From an uncultured Saprospiraceae bacterium (GTDB taxonomy: Bacteria > Bacteroidota > Bacteroidia > Chitinophagales > Saprospiraceae), in assembly GCA_937930625.1 (NCBI GenBank), contig CALHBW010000297.1:1-11207 (forward strand): 11,207 bases of DNA, written 5' to 3'. This document shows, one piece after another, positions 1 through 6,732 of this stretch; the stretch's first letter is position 1, and the number at the start of each line of letters is the position of its first letter. Both the position numbers and the translations under genes were made by a program. Under the pieces are notes generated by a model, which was given only the letters and a program-made list of their open reading frames with translations, made no database searches and was not told the DNA's origin.

Positions 1-119
1 CGACATTTTTGAACGTGTCTTTTTTCGCCATACTTCAGCTATTTTTCCTCATGTAGCTCGGCTATAATCGTAAAAATGAGCTTCGTCTGACAAAAAAATA
101 CTCTGCTCAAAAAGTGTCG
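1..119. repeat. Full-length imperfect palindrome (MITE-like), possibly cut by window edge
   Basis: The two ends are inverted copies of each other: cgaca at 1-5 faces tgtcg at 115-119, followed inward by T-rich versus A-rich arms. Inner segments also pair about the same centre near position 59-60: agct 37-40 with agct 79-82, attttt 41-46 with aaaaat 72-77, and tagc 54-57 with gcta 61-64. The whole unit could fold into one long hairpin. It lies 89 bp upstream of the Rpn-family gene. The unit may extend left of the window. No coding potential seen. The core cgtctgac (84-91) recurs in another palindrome of the window. Confidence 0.6.
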
Positions 120-208
120 ATTATTCAATGCTTACTACTTAGTTACTTGTTTTTTATAAATAAAAATACTAAATTAGCGTAGATATTCACCAAATACCTT
201 GCCCATAA

Positions 209-1222
209 ATGAGTGATGCCAAAATACTAAAACGATTCGTGTCGATGTTATCCGATTATGGATTTAAAGCTACTTTTGGCAACGAATCAGATATGACTTT
301 TTTAAAGCAAGCCATACCTGCGCTGATTGATTCAGATATTCCGCTTCGCAAATTGCGCTTCGACACAAGCGAAGTCAAAGCCTACACGAAGGAAAGCAGA
401 GGCGGCATTTCGGATATTGCCTGTACCGATAAAAAAGGCAATAACTATATCGTAGAAATGCAAATGACCAATGTAAAAAACTTCATCAAGCGAGGTCATT
501 TCTACGCCTTGCAGAAGTACGGTACGATGGTCAAAAAAGGAGACTTCAAATTTGAAGGCTTACGAAAAATTTATATCATTTCTATTTTGAACGGCATTGC
601 CTATCCCAAAATTGATGACTACTACCACATCGGGCATGTTCGCAATCAAAAAGGCGAACTATTATACGATGGTATTACTCACGTTGTCATTGAATTGGGT
701 AAATGGAAAAAACAGGTTAAAGACATTCATTCGGATTTAGATAAATTAATTTATGTCATGAAAACAACACATCAACTGACTGTAACAGAACGATTTACGC
801 CACCACCTTTCTGGAATGAAAAATGGCTAAAATCCGCTATCAAAGAACTTGACTTAGCCAACATGTCGCCCGAAGAACGCGCCTATGCCGAACGGCAGAT
901 TATCAAGGCAATGCACGAATTGACCTATCAAAAAGAGAAAGAAGCGGCGGAGCGAAAAGCAAAGCGAGTTGATATTGCAGAGCAAAAAGCAGAACAAGCA
1001 GAACAAGAAAAAGAACAAGCAGAACAAGAAAAAGAACGAGCAGAACAAGAAAGAGAACAAGCAGAACAAGAAAGAGAACAAGCCCGACAGTCACTAAACT
1101 TGGCGATAAAAGGCTTGCTAACATCAGGTATGATACCTGAGAAGGTTGCTCAAATGCTACCACAAGTCAACTTGCAACAAATCATAAATATCCAACAAGA
1201 ATTAGACAAAAATGAGGAGTAA
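209..1222 (+). CDS. Rpn family recombination-promoting nuclease / PD-(D/E)XK 'putative transposase'
   Basis: A 337-residue protein of the Rpn/PDDEXK_2 family. These are Mg-dependent DNA endonucleases that promote RecA-independent recombination in E. coli, and some act in phage defence. The N-terminal FK..FG segment (residues 19-24) is typical of the family. The catalytic core is visible as D69 (in GGISDIA) followed by E83-x-Q85 (VEMQ), the usual D...ExQ form. Residues 90-200 complete the nuclease domain. Residues about 219-295 are a charged helix ending in four heptads of AEQE(K/R)E(Q/R) (264-291), encoded by a 21-bp DNA repeat, followed by a short hydrophobic/Q-rich end. There is no Shine-Dalgarno sequence; ATG 209 is the first start in frame that gives the full domain. 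A palindrome lies just upstream. No terminal inverted repeats bound the gene, so calling it a true transposase is not justified. Family assignment is firm; cellular role is unknown. Confidence 0.88.
   Translation: MSDAKILKRFVSMLSDYGFKATFGNESDMTFLKQAIPALIDSDIPLRKLRFDTSEVKAYTKESRGGISDIACTDKKGNNYIVEMQMTNVKNFIKRGHFYALQKYGTMVKKGDFKFEGLRKIYIISILNGIAYPKIDDYYHIGHVRNQKGELLYDGITHVVIELGKWKKQVKDIHSDLDKLIYVMKTTHQLTVTERFTPPPFWNEKWLKSAIKELDLANMSPEERAYAERQIIKAMHELTYQKEKEAAERKAKRVDIAEQKAEQAEQEKEQAEQEKERAEQEREQAEQEREQARQSLNLAIKGLLTSGMIPEKVAQMLPQVNLQQIINIQQELDKNEE
998..1081 (+). repeat. Four tandem 21-bp repeats coding for heptads
   Basis: Four consecutive 21-bp units (998-1018, 1019-1039, 1040-1060, 1061-1081) begin gcagaacaagaa and differ only in an a/g change in the fourth-from-last codon position region and one caa/cga change. 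Each encodes one heptad (AEQEKEQ, AEQEKER, AEQEREQ, AEQEREQ), so gain or loss of a unit keeps the frame and only lengthens or shortens the coiled coil of the Rpn-family protein. Confidence 0.92.
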
Positions 1223-1260
1223 GAGCCATGAAACATTGCTAATAAAATAGCCAAAACTCC

Positions 1261-1268
1261 TATCTTTG
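1261..1268 (+). promoter_or_regulatory. Possible -7 box (TAnnTTTG) before the prenyl synthase gene
   Basis: The octamer tatctttg fits the Bacteroidota -7 consensus TAnnTTTG, and a ttg at 1236-1238 lies 22 bp upstream (consensus spacing is roughly 19-21). It is only 5 bp from the ATG at 1273, so a transcript from it would be nearly leaderless. This could be chance; read-through from the upstream gene is an alternative. Confidence 0.25.
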
Positions 1269-1272
1269 CCCC

Positions 1273-2244
1273 ATGAATACAGATGAATTACGGACTCAAT
1301 TCCTCCAATATTTAGAGAAAAATCGCTTTACGCAAGCACCACAAGCACTCTACGACCCCATCAATTATATCCTTAAAATTGGTGGCAAACGTATGCGTCC
1401 GGTCATGCTTTTACTGGCATGTCGGATGTTCAAAGATGATGTCTCGGACGCACTTCCTGCTGCATTTGCAGTCGAAATTTTCCACAACTTCACCCTCCTG
1501 CACGACGACATTATGGACGATGCACCGCTGCGTCGCGGCAAAGCCACTGTACACGAAAAGTACGATACCAACACCGCCATCCTATCCGGCGATGTGATGA
1601 TGATATATGCCTATGAATACCTCGCCAAGTCTCCCCCTCCCTTGATTCCCCAGCTACTCAATATTCTCAACCGCATAGCCATAGGCGTATGCGAAGGGCA
1701 GCAATACGATATGAATTTTGAAACCGCCGAAAACGTCGAACTCAACGAATATATGCACATGATAGAGCACAAAACCGCCGTATTGCTCGCAGGTGCGATG
1801 GAGATGGGTGCACGTATTGGTGGTGCAAATGAGACTGATGCACAGCATGTTTATAATTTTGGGCACGACATAGGCATGGCTTTCCAATTGCAAGATGACA
1901 TCCTTGATACCTTCGGCGACCCCGCTAAATTTGGCAAGAAAGTAGGCGGCGATATTGCCCAAAATAAAAAAACATTTCTCACTATAAAAACGCTCGAACT
2001 CGCCGACACCACCGACGCTCAAAACCTACACCAACTCATGCAAACTACACCCACCGACGAAGCAGCTAAAATACAGAAAGTCAAAGATTTATATCAAAAA
2101 CATAACATTCGCGACATTGCCGAAAAAGAAATGAACACTTACCTCGAAAAAGCCCTTCGCCACCTCGACGCCATAAGTGTAACCGATAATCGCAAGACTG
2201 AAATCCGCGAATTGGCACGTTATTTAATTAGTAGAGAGGTATAA
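1273..2244 (+). CDS. Polyprenyl (farnesyl/geranylgeranyl-type) diphosphate synthase
   Basis: A cytoplasmic trans-prenyltransferase of 323 residues that adds isopentenyl diphosphate units to an allylic diphosphate, feeding quinone, carotenoid or undecaprenyl synthesis. Visible motifs in order: GGKRMRP (37-43, isopentenyl diphosphate binding), first Asp-rich motif DDIMD (78-82) followed by LRRG, HKT (166-168), QLQDDILD with the second Asp-rich motif DDILD (208-212), and GKKVGGDI near 221-228. The length is normal for the family. The first motif has no two-residue insertion, and the residue five before it is Phe (F73); an aromatic there usually limits the chain to a C15-C20 product, so a short-chain enzyme is inferred, but chain length cannot be settled from sequence alone. 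It follows the Rpn-family gene by 50 bp and is followed by a palindrome. All catalytic residues are intact. Confidence 0.93.
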   Translation: MNTDELRTQFLQYLEKNRFTQAPQALYDPINYILKIGGKRMRPVMLLLACRMFKDDVSDALPAAFAVEIFHNFTLLHDDIMDDAPLRRGKATVHEKYDTNTAILSGDVMMIYAYEYLAKSPPPLIPQLLNILNRIAIGVCEGQQYDMNFETAENVELNEYMHMIEHKTAVLLAGAMEMGARIGGANETDAQHVYNFGHDIGMAFQLQDDILDTFGDPAKFGKKVGGDIAQNKKTFLTIKTLELADTTDAQNLHQLMQTTPTDEAAKIQKVKDLYQKHNIRDIAEKEMNTYLEKALRHLDAISVTDNRKTEIRELARYLISREV

Positions 2245-2261
2245 AAACGCGTTTTTTAGGC

Positions 2262-2421
2262 AAGGGATGAAAAGATAGTAAATGTTACTTTTTCACACCG
2301 TTATTTTTTCTTTAGACGAGACAAATGCGACGCGAATAACAAGTTATTTGAGGAAAATTTGACGAAGTATAAAGGGAAAAGAACAAGTCAAAAAGTAATA
2401 TTTACTGTTTTCTCATCCCTT
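2262..2421. repeat. 160-bp full-length palindrome (MITE-like)
   Basis: Terminal arms 2262-2296 and 2387-2421 are inverted copies matching at 30 of 35 positions, beginning aagggatga and including agtaaat and ttactttttt-type segments. The exact centre is 2341.5, where aataac (2335-2340) and gttatt (2343-2348) pair around two A residues; the intermediate parts match only weakly. No ORF. It fills most of the spacer between the prenyl synthase and the PorE-like gene. Short TIRs plus a full-length fold suggest a miniature transposable element or a large hairpin-forming spacer; no target-site duplication is evident. Confidence 0.72.
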
Positions 2422-2460
2422 AATACTTAGCAATCAAAAATATACTTCATTTTTATTGTG

Positions 2461-2468
2461 TATATTTG
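2461..2468 (+). promoter_or_regulatory. Candidate -7 box (tatatttg) of the PorE-like gene
   Basis: Perfect match to TAnnTTTG. No convincing -33 TTG at the right distance. Transcription from here would begin near 2475 and give a 5' leader of about 110 nt that contains the inverted-repeat element at 2499-2582. If it is the promoter, the in-frame GTG at 2458 cannot be the start codon. Confidence 0.4.
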
Positions 2469-2498
2469 TGACACTGTAACATTAGACATTCAACTTGA

Positions 2499-2582
2499 AA
2501 AATTCCAAAAAACAAATTCCGGTTCAGGTGTATTTCATTCAAACTTAATACTTGGAATTTGGAATTTGATACTTGGAATTTG
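2499..2582. repeat. AATTCC/GGAATT inverted-repeat element, copy A
   Basis: Left part holds aattcc twice (around 2501-2520), the right part holds ggaattt three times, including a 21-bp direct repeat (atacttggaatttg at 2548-2561 and 2569-2582). The left 22 bp (2499-2520) are identical to 7401-7422, showing it is a dispersed family. The segment ttcaggtgtattt (2523-2535) resembles the loop of the copy at 8954-9013. The element ends 4 bp before the chosen ATG at 2587, so its hairpin would sit at the ribosome-loading site. Confidence 0.7.
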
Positions 2583-2586
2583 CAAA

Positions 2587-5178
2587 ATGATAGAGATGAG
2601 AAGAAGCATCATTAAAATAACACTTTTGGTCTTGAGCATCTGCTTGTATGTACCAACTGCTCAGGCACAAACCGACAAACTCAAAAAAGCCGACAAATAT
2701 TACGAACTATACGCTTTCGGGCAAGCCATTCAGCTCTACGAAGATGTATTGAGAACCAGTCCGAATAATTATGATGCTGCTTCGCGCCTTGCCGAATGTT
2801 ATCGCCAAACCGGAAATGTAGGCAAAGCGCGCCAATGGTACGCCAAAGCCACAGAAAATCCCAATGTTGACCCGGTAGATATTTTTTACTACGGGCAGGT
2901 TTTGCGTTCCGAAGGGCGTTACAGCGAAGCCAAATCCCGCTTTTTGGAATATGCCAAAAGCGACCCTGCACTCGGCAATCACTACGCAGGTACATGCGAT
3001 TACGCGCTCTCCAATGCTGCCGGAAATTCTGACTTCGGCATCAGTCCGGCGAGTAATATCAATAGTGTTGCCAGTGATTTCGCGCCCTCATTTTACAAAA
3101 ACCAGTTGATGATCTCTACCTTTCGCAGAGGCAATGGCAACGACAATGATGCTTTCAACCAACTCTACATCTCCATGCGTTCCAACAGCCAACTCGCTCG
3201 TCCGCAACCACTTAGAAAAGATTTTCAGGCAGTTGTGAACGAGGGAAGCCCGTCATTTACAGAAAATGGAAGACGTGTCGCTTATGTTCGTAATAATAAT
3301 AATTTCACCAACGGCGTCATTCCATTGATGGGTAGTGGTGCAAAATTAGACCTCTATTTCGCGGATGTCGCTTCACAAAACGATTGGCAAAACGAAGAGT
3401 CTTTCCCTTATAATGGTCGCAAATATTCTAACGGCTATCCATATTTGACACCCGAAGGCAACACGCTTTATTTCGCATCAGATGTACCCGGAGGCTATGG
3501 CGGATTTGATATTTATGTCTGCGAAAGAATCGGCAGCGACTGGTCAGAACCCGTCAATCTTGGACCTGCAATTAACACAGGTGGCGACGAAATCAGCCCG
3601 TTTCTTACCGGAACGACACTCTATTTTGCATCCAATTGGCATGATGGATACGGCGGATTAGACGTATTTAAAAGCGTCAATATCAATAAAGAATGGAAAC
3701 AAGCCGTCAATATGGGCAAAGGCATCAATTCACCCCGCGACGATTATGATTTCATTTACAAACCTTATGAAAAAATCGCTTATTTCACCTCCAATCGTGT
3801 AGGCGGACTTGGTTATGATGATATTTACCTAGCCGCAGCAGGTGCATCCACTCCGCCTCCAAGCACAGGAACACCACCTACCGTTGTCACTAGCCCACCA
3901 ACTACGACGACAACGACACCACCACCACCAACTACGACTACGACAATACCTAATACCACTATTCCTACTACAACTATTCCAAGCGGAAGCAGCCCCGACC
4001 GAATGGCACTCACCGTCATCGACGATGTAACCAAACAACGCCTCGATGGCGTACAAATCAACCTCACTGCCTGCAATGGAAAAGTTTATACTACCGACCT
4101 TAATGGAGTTGCAATATTAGAAAAATTTGGGGACGATTGTACCATTCGAATCAGCAAAAGCGGTTATGGCGAAAGTCTGCATCGCTTTCCGATGATTGCC
4201 GAATTACAAATTCCACTTACGCCGGTTGAAGGTGCATTTACGGGTATCGTCATGGATTCAGAATCGGAGGCAAGGCTCGCGGGCGTCCTCGTCATTGCTA
4301 CCGACAAAAAAACACAAAGCACCGTCAACGCCACCACTGATGCCAGAGGTCGCTATGCCCTCCAATTAAGCCCCGATACCGAATATACCTTGAGCTACTC
4401 CAAAACCGGTTACGTCAATAATGCCCGCTTGCTCAACACCCGCAATCAGGGTTACGAGATGGGTTTTCACGAAATGGAAGTCGCGCCTTACTTTGACCCC
4501 GGCAGTGTGGTCGTTGTGCCTTCTAATCCTGCACCACAGCCATCACAGCCCCAACCTTCACAACCCACACAACCGCCGGTAGTTACTACGCCGCCACCCG
4601 TTATCGTACAACCTTCCACACCTGCCCCAACTCCACCGCCAACTACCTCAACCAGCGGTAAATATGAAGTACAAATCGGCGCATTTTCCGCGCCACGTCC
4701 CGGACAATTTCGCAGCCTTGAAAGTATAGGCAGTGTGTATTATGATATGAAAAATGGTCTGGCGGTCTATAAAGTCGGTACATTTGCAAGCTATCGCGAT
4801 GCCGAACGTGCGCGGGCGGCTGTCCGCAATAATGGTTATCCCGATGCTTTCATTCGTCGTGCTTCGCGCAATACGCCTACATACACGCCACCTACGACAT
4901 CTATACCAACGACTACAACGACAAGCACAAGCACAAGCGGCACAGTCTATAAAATCCAACTCGGTGCCTTCCGCAATCCCAATACCGCCGGATTCAATCC
5001 TTCGCTCCAAAATTTTGGTACCATACAACAAATTACCCGCGCCGATGGTATCACCATTTTCCTCTTGGGCGATTTTTATAGTATGACAGAAGCCTCAGCC
5101 GCACAGGAAAATGCTAAAAATCTTGGCGTAAATCAGGCTTTTATTGTGAAATATCGGAATGGGGTGAGAGTAAAGTAA
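2587..5178 (+). CDS. PorE-like secreted protein: TPR, PD40 propeller, two regulatory-like domains, two SPOR domains
   Basis: An 863-residue exported protein. Residues 1-27 are a signal peptide (MRRSIIKI..., hydrophobic core, cleavage after AQA); no lipobox. Then: TPR-like helices about 30-127; PD40/WD40-like propeller about 162-417 with repeated LYFAS...GGYGGFDIYV motifs; Thr/Pro linker 419-470; two carboxypeptidase-regulatory-like beta-sandwiches about 472-545 and 551-637; Pro/Gln linker 642-690; SPOR domain about 692-760 (YEVQIGAF...); short Thr linker; second SPOR about 786-856 (YKIQLGAF...). The first three domain types in this order match PorE and related Bacteroidota 'OmpA family' proteins, which end in a peptidoglycan-binding OmpA domain and are usually lipoproteins. 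SPOR domains bind glycan strands stripped of peptides, so a periplasmic, wall-bound scaffold is inferred. The frame is open from GTG 2458, but the extra 43 residues are translated repeat DNA with no signal-peptide logic; ATG 2596 is an alternative start. Confidence 0.85.
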   Translation: MIEMRRSIIKITLLVLSICLYVPTAQAQTDKLKKADKYYELYAFGQAIQLYEDVLRTSPNNYDAASRLAECYRQTGNVGKARQWYAKATENPNVDPVDIFYYGQVLRSEGRYSEAKSRFLEYAKSDPALGNHYAGTCDYALSNAAGNSDFGISPASNINSVASDFAPSFYKNQLMISTFRRGNGNDNDAFNQLYISMRSNSQLARPQPLRKDFQAVVNEGSPSFTENGRRVAYVRNNNNFTNGVIPLMGSGAKLDLYFADVASQNDWQNEESFPYNGRKYSNGYPYLTPEGNTLYFASDVPGGYGGFDIYVCERIGSDWSEPVNLGPAINTGGDEISPFLTGTTLYFASNWHDGYGGLDVFKSVNINKEWKQAVNMGKGINSPRDDYDFIYKPYEKIAYFTSNRVGGLGYDDIYLAAAGASTPPPSTGTPPTVVTSPPTTTTTTPPPPTTTTTIPNTTIPTTTIPSGSSPDRMALTVIDDVTKQRLDGVQINLTACNGKVYTTDLNGVAILEKFGDDCTIRISKSGYGESLHRFPMIAELQIPLTPVEGAFTGIVMDSESEARLAGVLVIATDKKTQSTVNATTDARGRYALQLSPDTEYTLSYSKTGYVNNARLLNTRNQGYEMGFHEMEVAPYFDPGSVVVVPSNPAPQPSQPQPSQPTQPPVVTTPPPVIVQPSTPAPTPPPTTSTSGKYEVQIGAFSAPRPGQFRSLESIGSVYYDMKNGLAVYKVGTFASYRDAERARAAVRNNGYPDAFIRRASRNTPTYTPPTTSIPTTTTTSTSTSGTVYKIQLGAFRNPNTAGFNPSLQNFGTIQQITRADGITIFLLGDFYSMTEASAAQENAKNLGVNQAFIVKYRNGVRVK
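3841..3996 (+). repeat. Low-complexity Thr/Pro-coding tract
   Basis: Runs of acN and ccN codons (accaccacc, acgacgaca, actacgact) encode the flexible linker between the propeller and the first regulatory-like domain of the PorE-like protein. The same kind of tract recurs at about 4510-4656 (Pro/Gln) and 4867-4941 (Thr/Ser). The triplet character makes length change in frame likely. The antisense frames stay open here only because of the repeat. Confidence 0.8.
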
Positions 5179-5309
5179 AGGGACGGTGGATAATATTTGG
5201 TATCTTTAGAATTGTAGCTGACACTTTTTGAAATGTAAAATGTAAAATGCAAAATAATAAACTCACATTTCTGTTAAATTTTTTCGAGTTAATGAATGTC
5301 AAATTATTG

Positions 5310-5376
5310 CACGCAGAGAGCGCAGAGTACGCGGAGAAACAATATAAATCTCTGCGACCTCTGCGTTCTCCGCGTG
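5310..5376. repeat. GCAGAG-type palindrome, copy 1
   Basis: Arms 5310-5336 and 5350-5376 are inverted copies at 22 of 27 positions around a 13-bp spacer. Each arm is built from cgcagag / ctctgcg words at about 9-bp period (cacgcagag, cgcagag, cgcggag). A second member lies at 7719-7790. The GC content is far above the surrounding spacer. The family resembles GCAGAG-rich dispersed repeats seen in several phyla; this is recollection, not a search result. Confidence 0.8.
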
Positions 5377-5449
5377 ATTTAAAGTTTAATCAACATGAAT
5401 ATGAATAAAAAATCATACATTATTTGTTGATAATTAATACTAATTTGAA

Positions 5450-5607
5450 CTCGAAGGCTACCCGTCTAAGTTTGCCTAAAGCGAATACTCGTCAGACGAA
5501 TCACTTTATTCAGTGCGAATATTTTATGAGACAAATCACTACATTTCACAAAACCTTCGTCAGACGAGTAGTAATCCCGCAAGCAAACTTAGACCGGTAG
5601 CCCGAGA
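5450..5607. repeat. 158-bp palindrome with GTCAGACG cores
   Basis: Ends ctcgaaggctacccgtctaa... (5450-5475) and gcaaacttagaccggtagcc... (5583-5607) are inverted copies apart from a 2-bp gap and one mismatch. Inner arms actcgtcagacgaa (5487-5500) and ttcgtcagacgagt (5556-5569) pair about the same centre (5528) except at the central two positions. It lies inside the larger composite repeat. No ORF of its own. MITE-like by structure; no target-site duplication recognised. Confidence 0.75.
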
Positions 5608-5683
5608 CATTTTTATTTTATTGATTTTCAATTTTTTAAACAGTAAAATAAACGCAAATGTATTGTACACGTACTACAAACAC

Positions 5684-5739
5684 TTTTACATTTTACATTT
5701 TACATTTTACATTTTACATTTATCATTTTACATTTTACA
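5684..5739. repeat. Heptamer tandem repeat (ttttaca) x8
   Basis: Five perfect ttttaca units (5684-5718), one variant tttatca (5719-5725), then two perfect units (5726-5739). The complementary sequence tgtaaaatgtaaaatg occurs at 5234-5249, forming the main arm of the composite palindrome, so the right-hand arm appears to have expanded by tandem duplication. There are no spacers between units, so this is not a CRISPR array. Confidence 0.9.
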
Positions 5740-5885
5740 TTTCAAAAAGTATCAACTACTTTTACAGCAAATTTAAACATGCCAAAAACTGCGTACTACC
5801 CCCACGTTAGTGCCATCAACCGTCCACCATCCACCTTCTACCACATTTAACAAAACCTTAATAGCAAACTTTATTGATTTTTATT

Positions 5886-5893
5886 TAAATTTG
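5886..5893 (+). promoter_or_regulatory. Candidate -7 box (taaatttg) of the first thioredoxin lipoprotein gene
   Basis: Perfect TAnnTTTG match in the 5826-5961 leader, outside the palindromes, giving a predicted leader of about 60 nt. No TTG is found at the expected -33 distance, so support is partial. Confidence 0.35.
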
Positions 5894-5961
5894 TGGTCAT
5901 TCTAAATAATCTCTTCACAAATTCGTTTTATTTTGAATAAAAAATTTACAAATTTATAGAA

Positions 5962-6648
5962 ATGAAAAAAATACTAACATATCTCAACATCGCTTTGCTC
6001 ATCAGTGCAATGGCACTCGTAATGACTTCCTGCAAATCAGATACAGCAACAGCAGAAGCCGATGCAGCGACCACCACAAAAACAGTCGCACCTACTAAGA
6101 CACAGCAGCAACCCAACCAACTCACTGCCCAACAACGTCAGGCACAAGCTGATGCACAACGTAAGGCACTACAACAAAAACAGCAAAGACAAAAAAGAAG
6201 CTACGAGCCAAAAGTACCGGGCGGAAAAATCAAATGGATGAGCTTTGAAGATGCGGAGAAAGCGTCGAAAAAGAAGCCGAAAAAAGTCTTCGTAGATGTA
6301 TATACCGAGTGGTGCGGATGGTGCAAACGATTAGATGCTGCCACATTTGCTGATAAGCGCGTAGCAGATTACATGAACGAAAATTACTATGCCGTAAAAT
6401 TTGACGCTCAACATCCTGACGCCATCAAGCTCGGCGGCAAAGAATACGCAAATCCAAGATTTGATGCTTCCAAGCCTAAAAGAGCGCGTAATGCTACCCA
6501 TCAATTGGCACAGAAATATGGCGCAAGAAGCTATCCGACAGTACTTTTCCTTGATGACAAAATGAATTTGATGAAAAATGGAGCAGTTCCCGGCTACCGC
6601 GACGCTGATGGTTTCTTACCGATTTTGCAGCAATTCAATCAGATGTAA
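5962..6648 (+). CDS. Thioredoxin-fold lipoprotein, CGWC type
   Basis: 228 residues. Lipoprotein signal MKKILTYLNIALLISAMALV ending in a lipobox-like MTSC with C24 as the lipid-bearing Cys, followed by KSD. Residues 28-85 are a Thr/Ala- then Gln/Lys-rich spacer that would keep the domain away from the membrane. The thioredoxin domain (about 88-228) starts WMSFEDA, has KKVFVDVYTEWCGWCK with redox Cys 118 and 121, and a cis-Pro motif SYPT at P192. Between the active site and the cis-Pro is a family-specific stretch, FDAQ...GGKEYANPRFD...RNATHQLA. The role is probably thiol-disulfide exchange on exported proteins, in the periplasm or on the outer membrane. The closest relative in view is the next gene. 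It lacks the TlpA/ResA insertion. Substrate unknown; CGWC differs from classic CGPC and should raise or lower redox potential accordingly. Confidence 0.87.
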   Translation: MKKILTYLNIALLISAMALVMTSCKSDTATAEADAATTTKTVAPTKTQQQPNQLTAQQRQAQADAQRKALQQKQQRQKRSYEPKVPGGKIKWMSFEDAEKASKKKPKKVFVDVYTEWCGWCKRLDAATFADKRVADYMNENYYAVKFDAQHPDAIKLGGKEYANPRFDASKPKRARNATHQLAQKYGARSYPTVLFLDDKMNLMKNGAVPGYRDADGFLPILQQFNQM

Positions 6649-6687
6649 TTTCATTCAATTTTGAATGATTAAATAAACATATCAACG

Positions 6688-6727
6688 AAATGTCAGGTAT
6701 CTCAAAGGTATCTGGCATTTTGTTTCT
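6688..6727 (+). terminator. Terminator-like hairpin after the CGWC thioredoxin gene
   Basis: A 13-bp stem (6688-6700 with 6708-6720, allowing G-U pairs) and a 7-nt loop, followed by a T-rich tail (tgtttct). It lies 40 bp after the stop codon. A smaller palindrome, cattcaa/ttgaatg (6653-6668), precedes it. It would partly separate the two thioredoxin genes transcriptionally. Confidence 0.55.
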
Positions 6728-6732
6728 ATAAT

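Larger units (their letters stand above)
5181..5825. repeat. Composite 645-bp nested inverted repeat filling the spacer
   Basis: Outermost arms 5181-5191 and 5815-5825 match at 10 of 11 positions. The next segments (tttggtatcttta near 5196 versus the complement of 5770-5785) match partly. The strongest arms, 5214-5249 and 5724-5759, match at 34 of 36 positions and contain aaatgtaaaatgtaaaatg. Inside lie two further palindromes (5310-5376 and 5450-5607) and a heptamer tandem repeat (5684-5739). The 783-bp spacer contains no credible gene: an 87-codon frame at 5513-5776 is a translation of these repeats. The whole looks like palindromes inserted into, or grown around, one another. Confidence 0.65.

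Noticed and set aside
854..1163. Antisense open frames opposite the Rpn coiled-coil tail
   Set aside because: They exist only because the 21-bp repeat lacks stops on the other strand; products are Phe/Leu or Val/Leu low-complexity.
209..1222. Complete insertion sequence around the Rpn-family gene
   Set aside because: The palindrome at 1-119 has no matching copy after 1222 and no target duplication is visible; Rpn family members are usually not bounded by IS ends.
2458..2586. GTG-initiated N-terminal extension of the PorE-like protein
   Set aside because: It spans a -7-like box and a dispersed inverted repeat and would place the signal peptide 43 residues inside the protein.
3825..4076. Antisense open frames opposite the Thr/Pro linker
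   Set aside because: Val/Gly or Trp/Arg repeats mirrored from the acN/ccN tract; no start context or homology sense.
5684..5739. CRISPR array
   Set aside because: Seven-base units directly joined without spacers, and no cas genes in the window.
5513..5776. 87-codon + strand open frame in the long spacer
   Set aside because: It consists of half of the 5450-5607 palindrome plus the heptamer array, translating to a YILHFTFYILH-like repeat; no domain, signal or coding bias.
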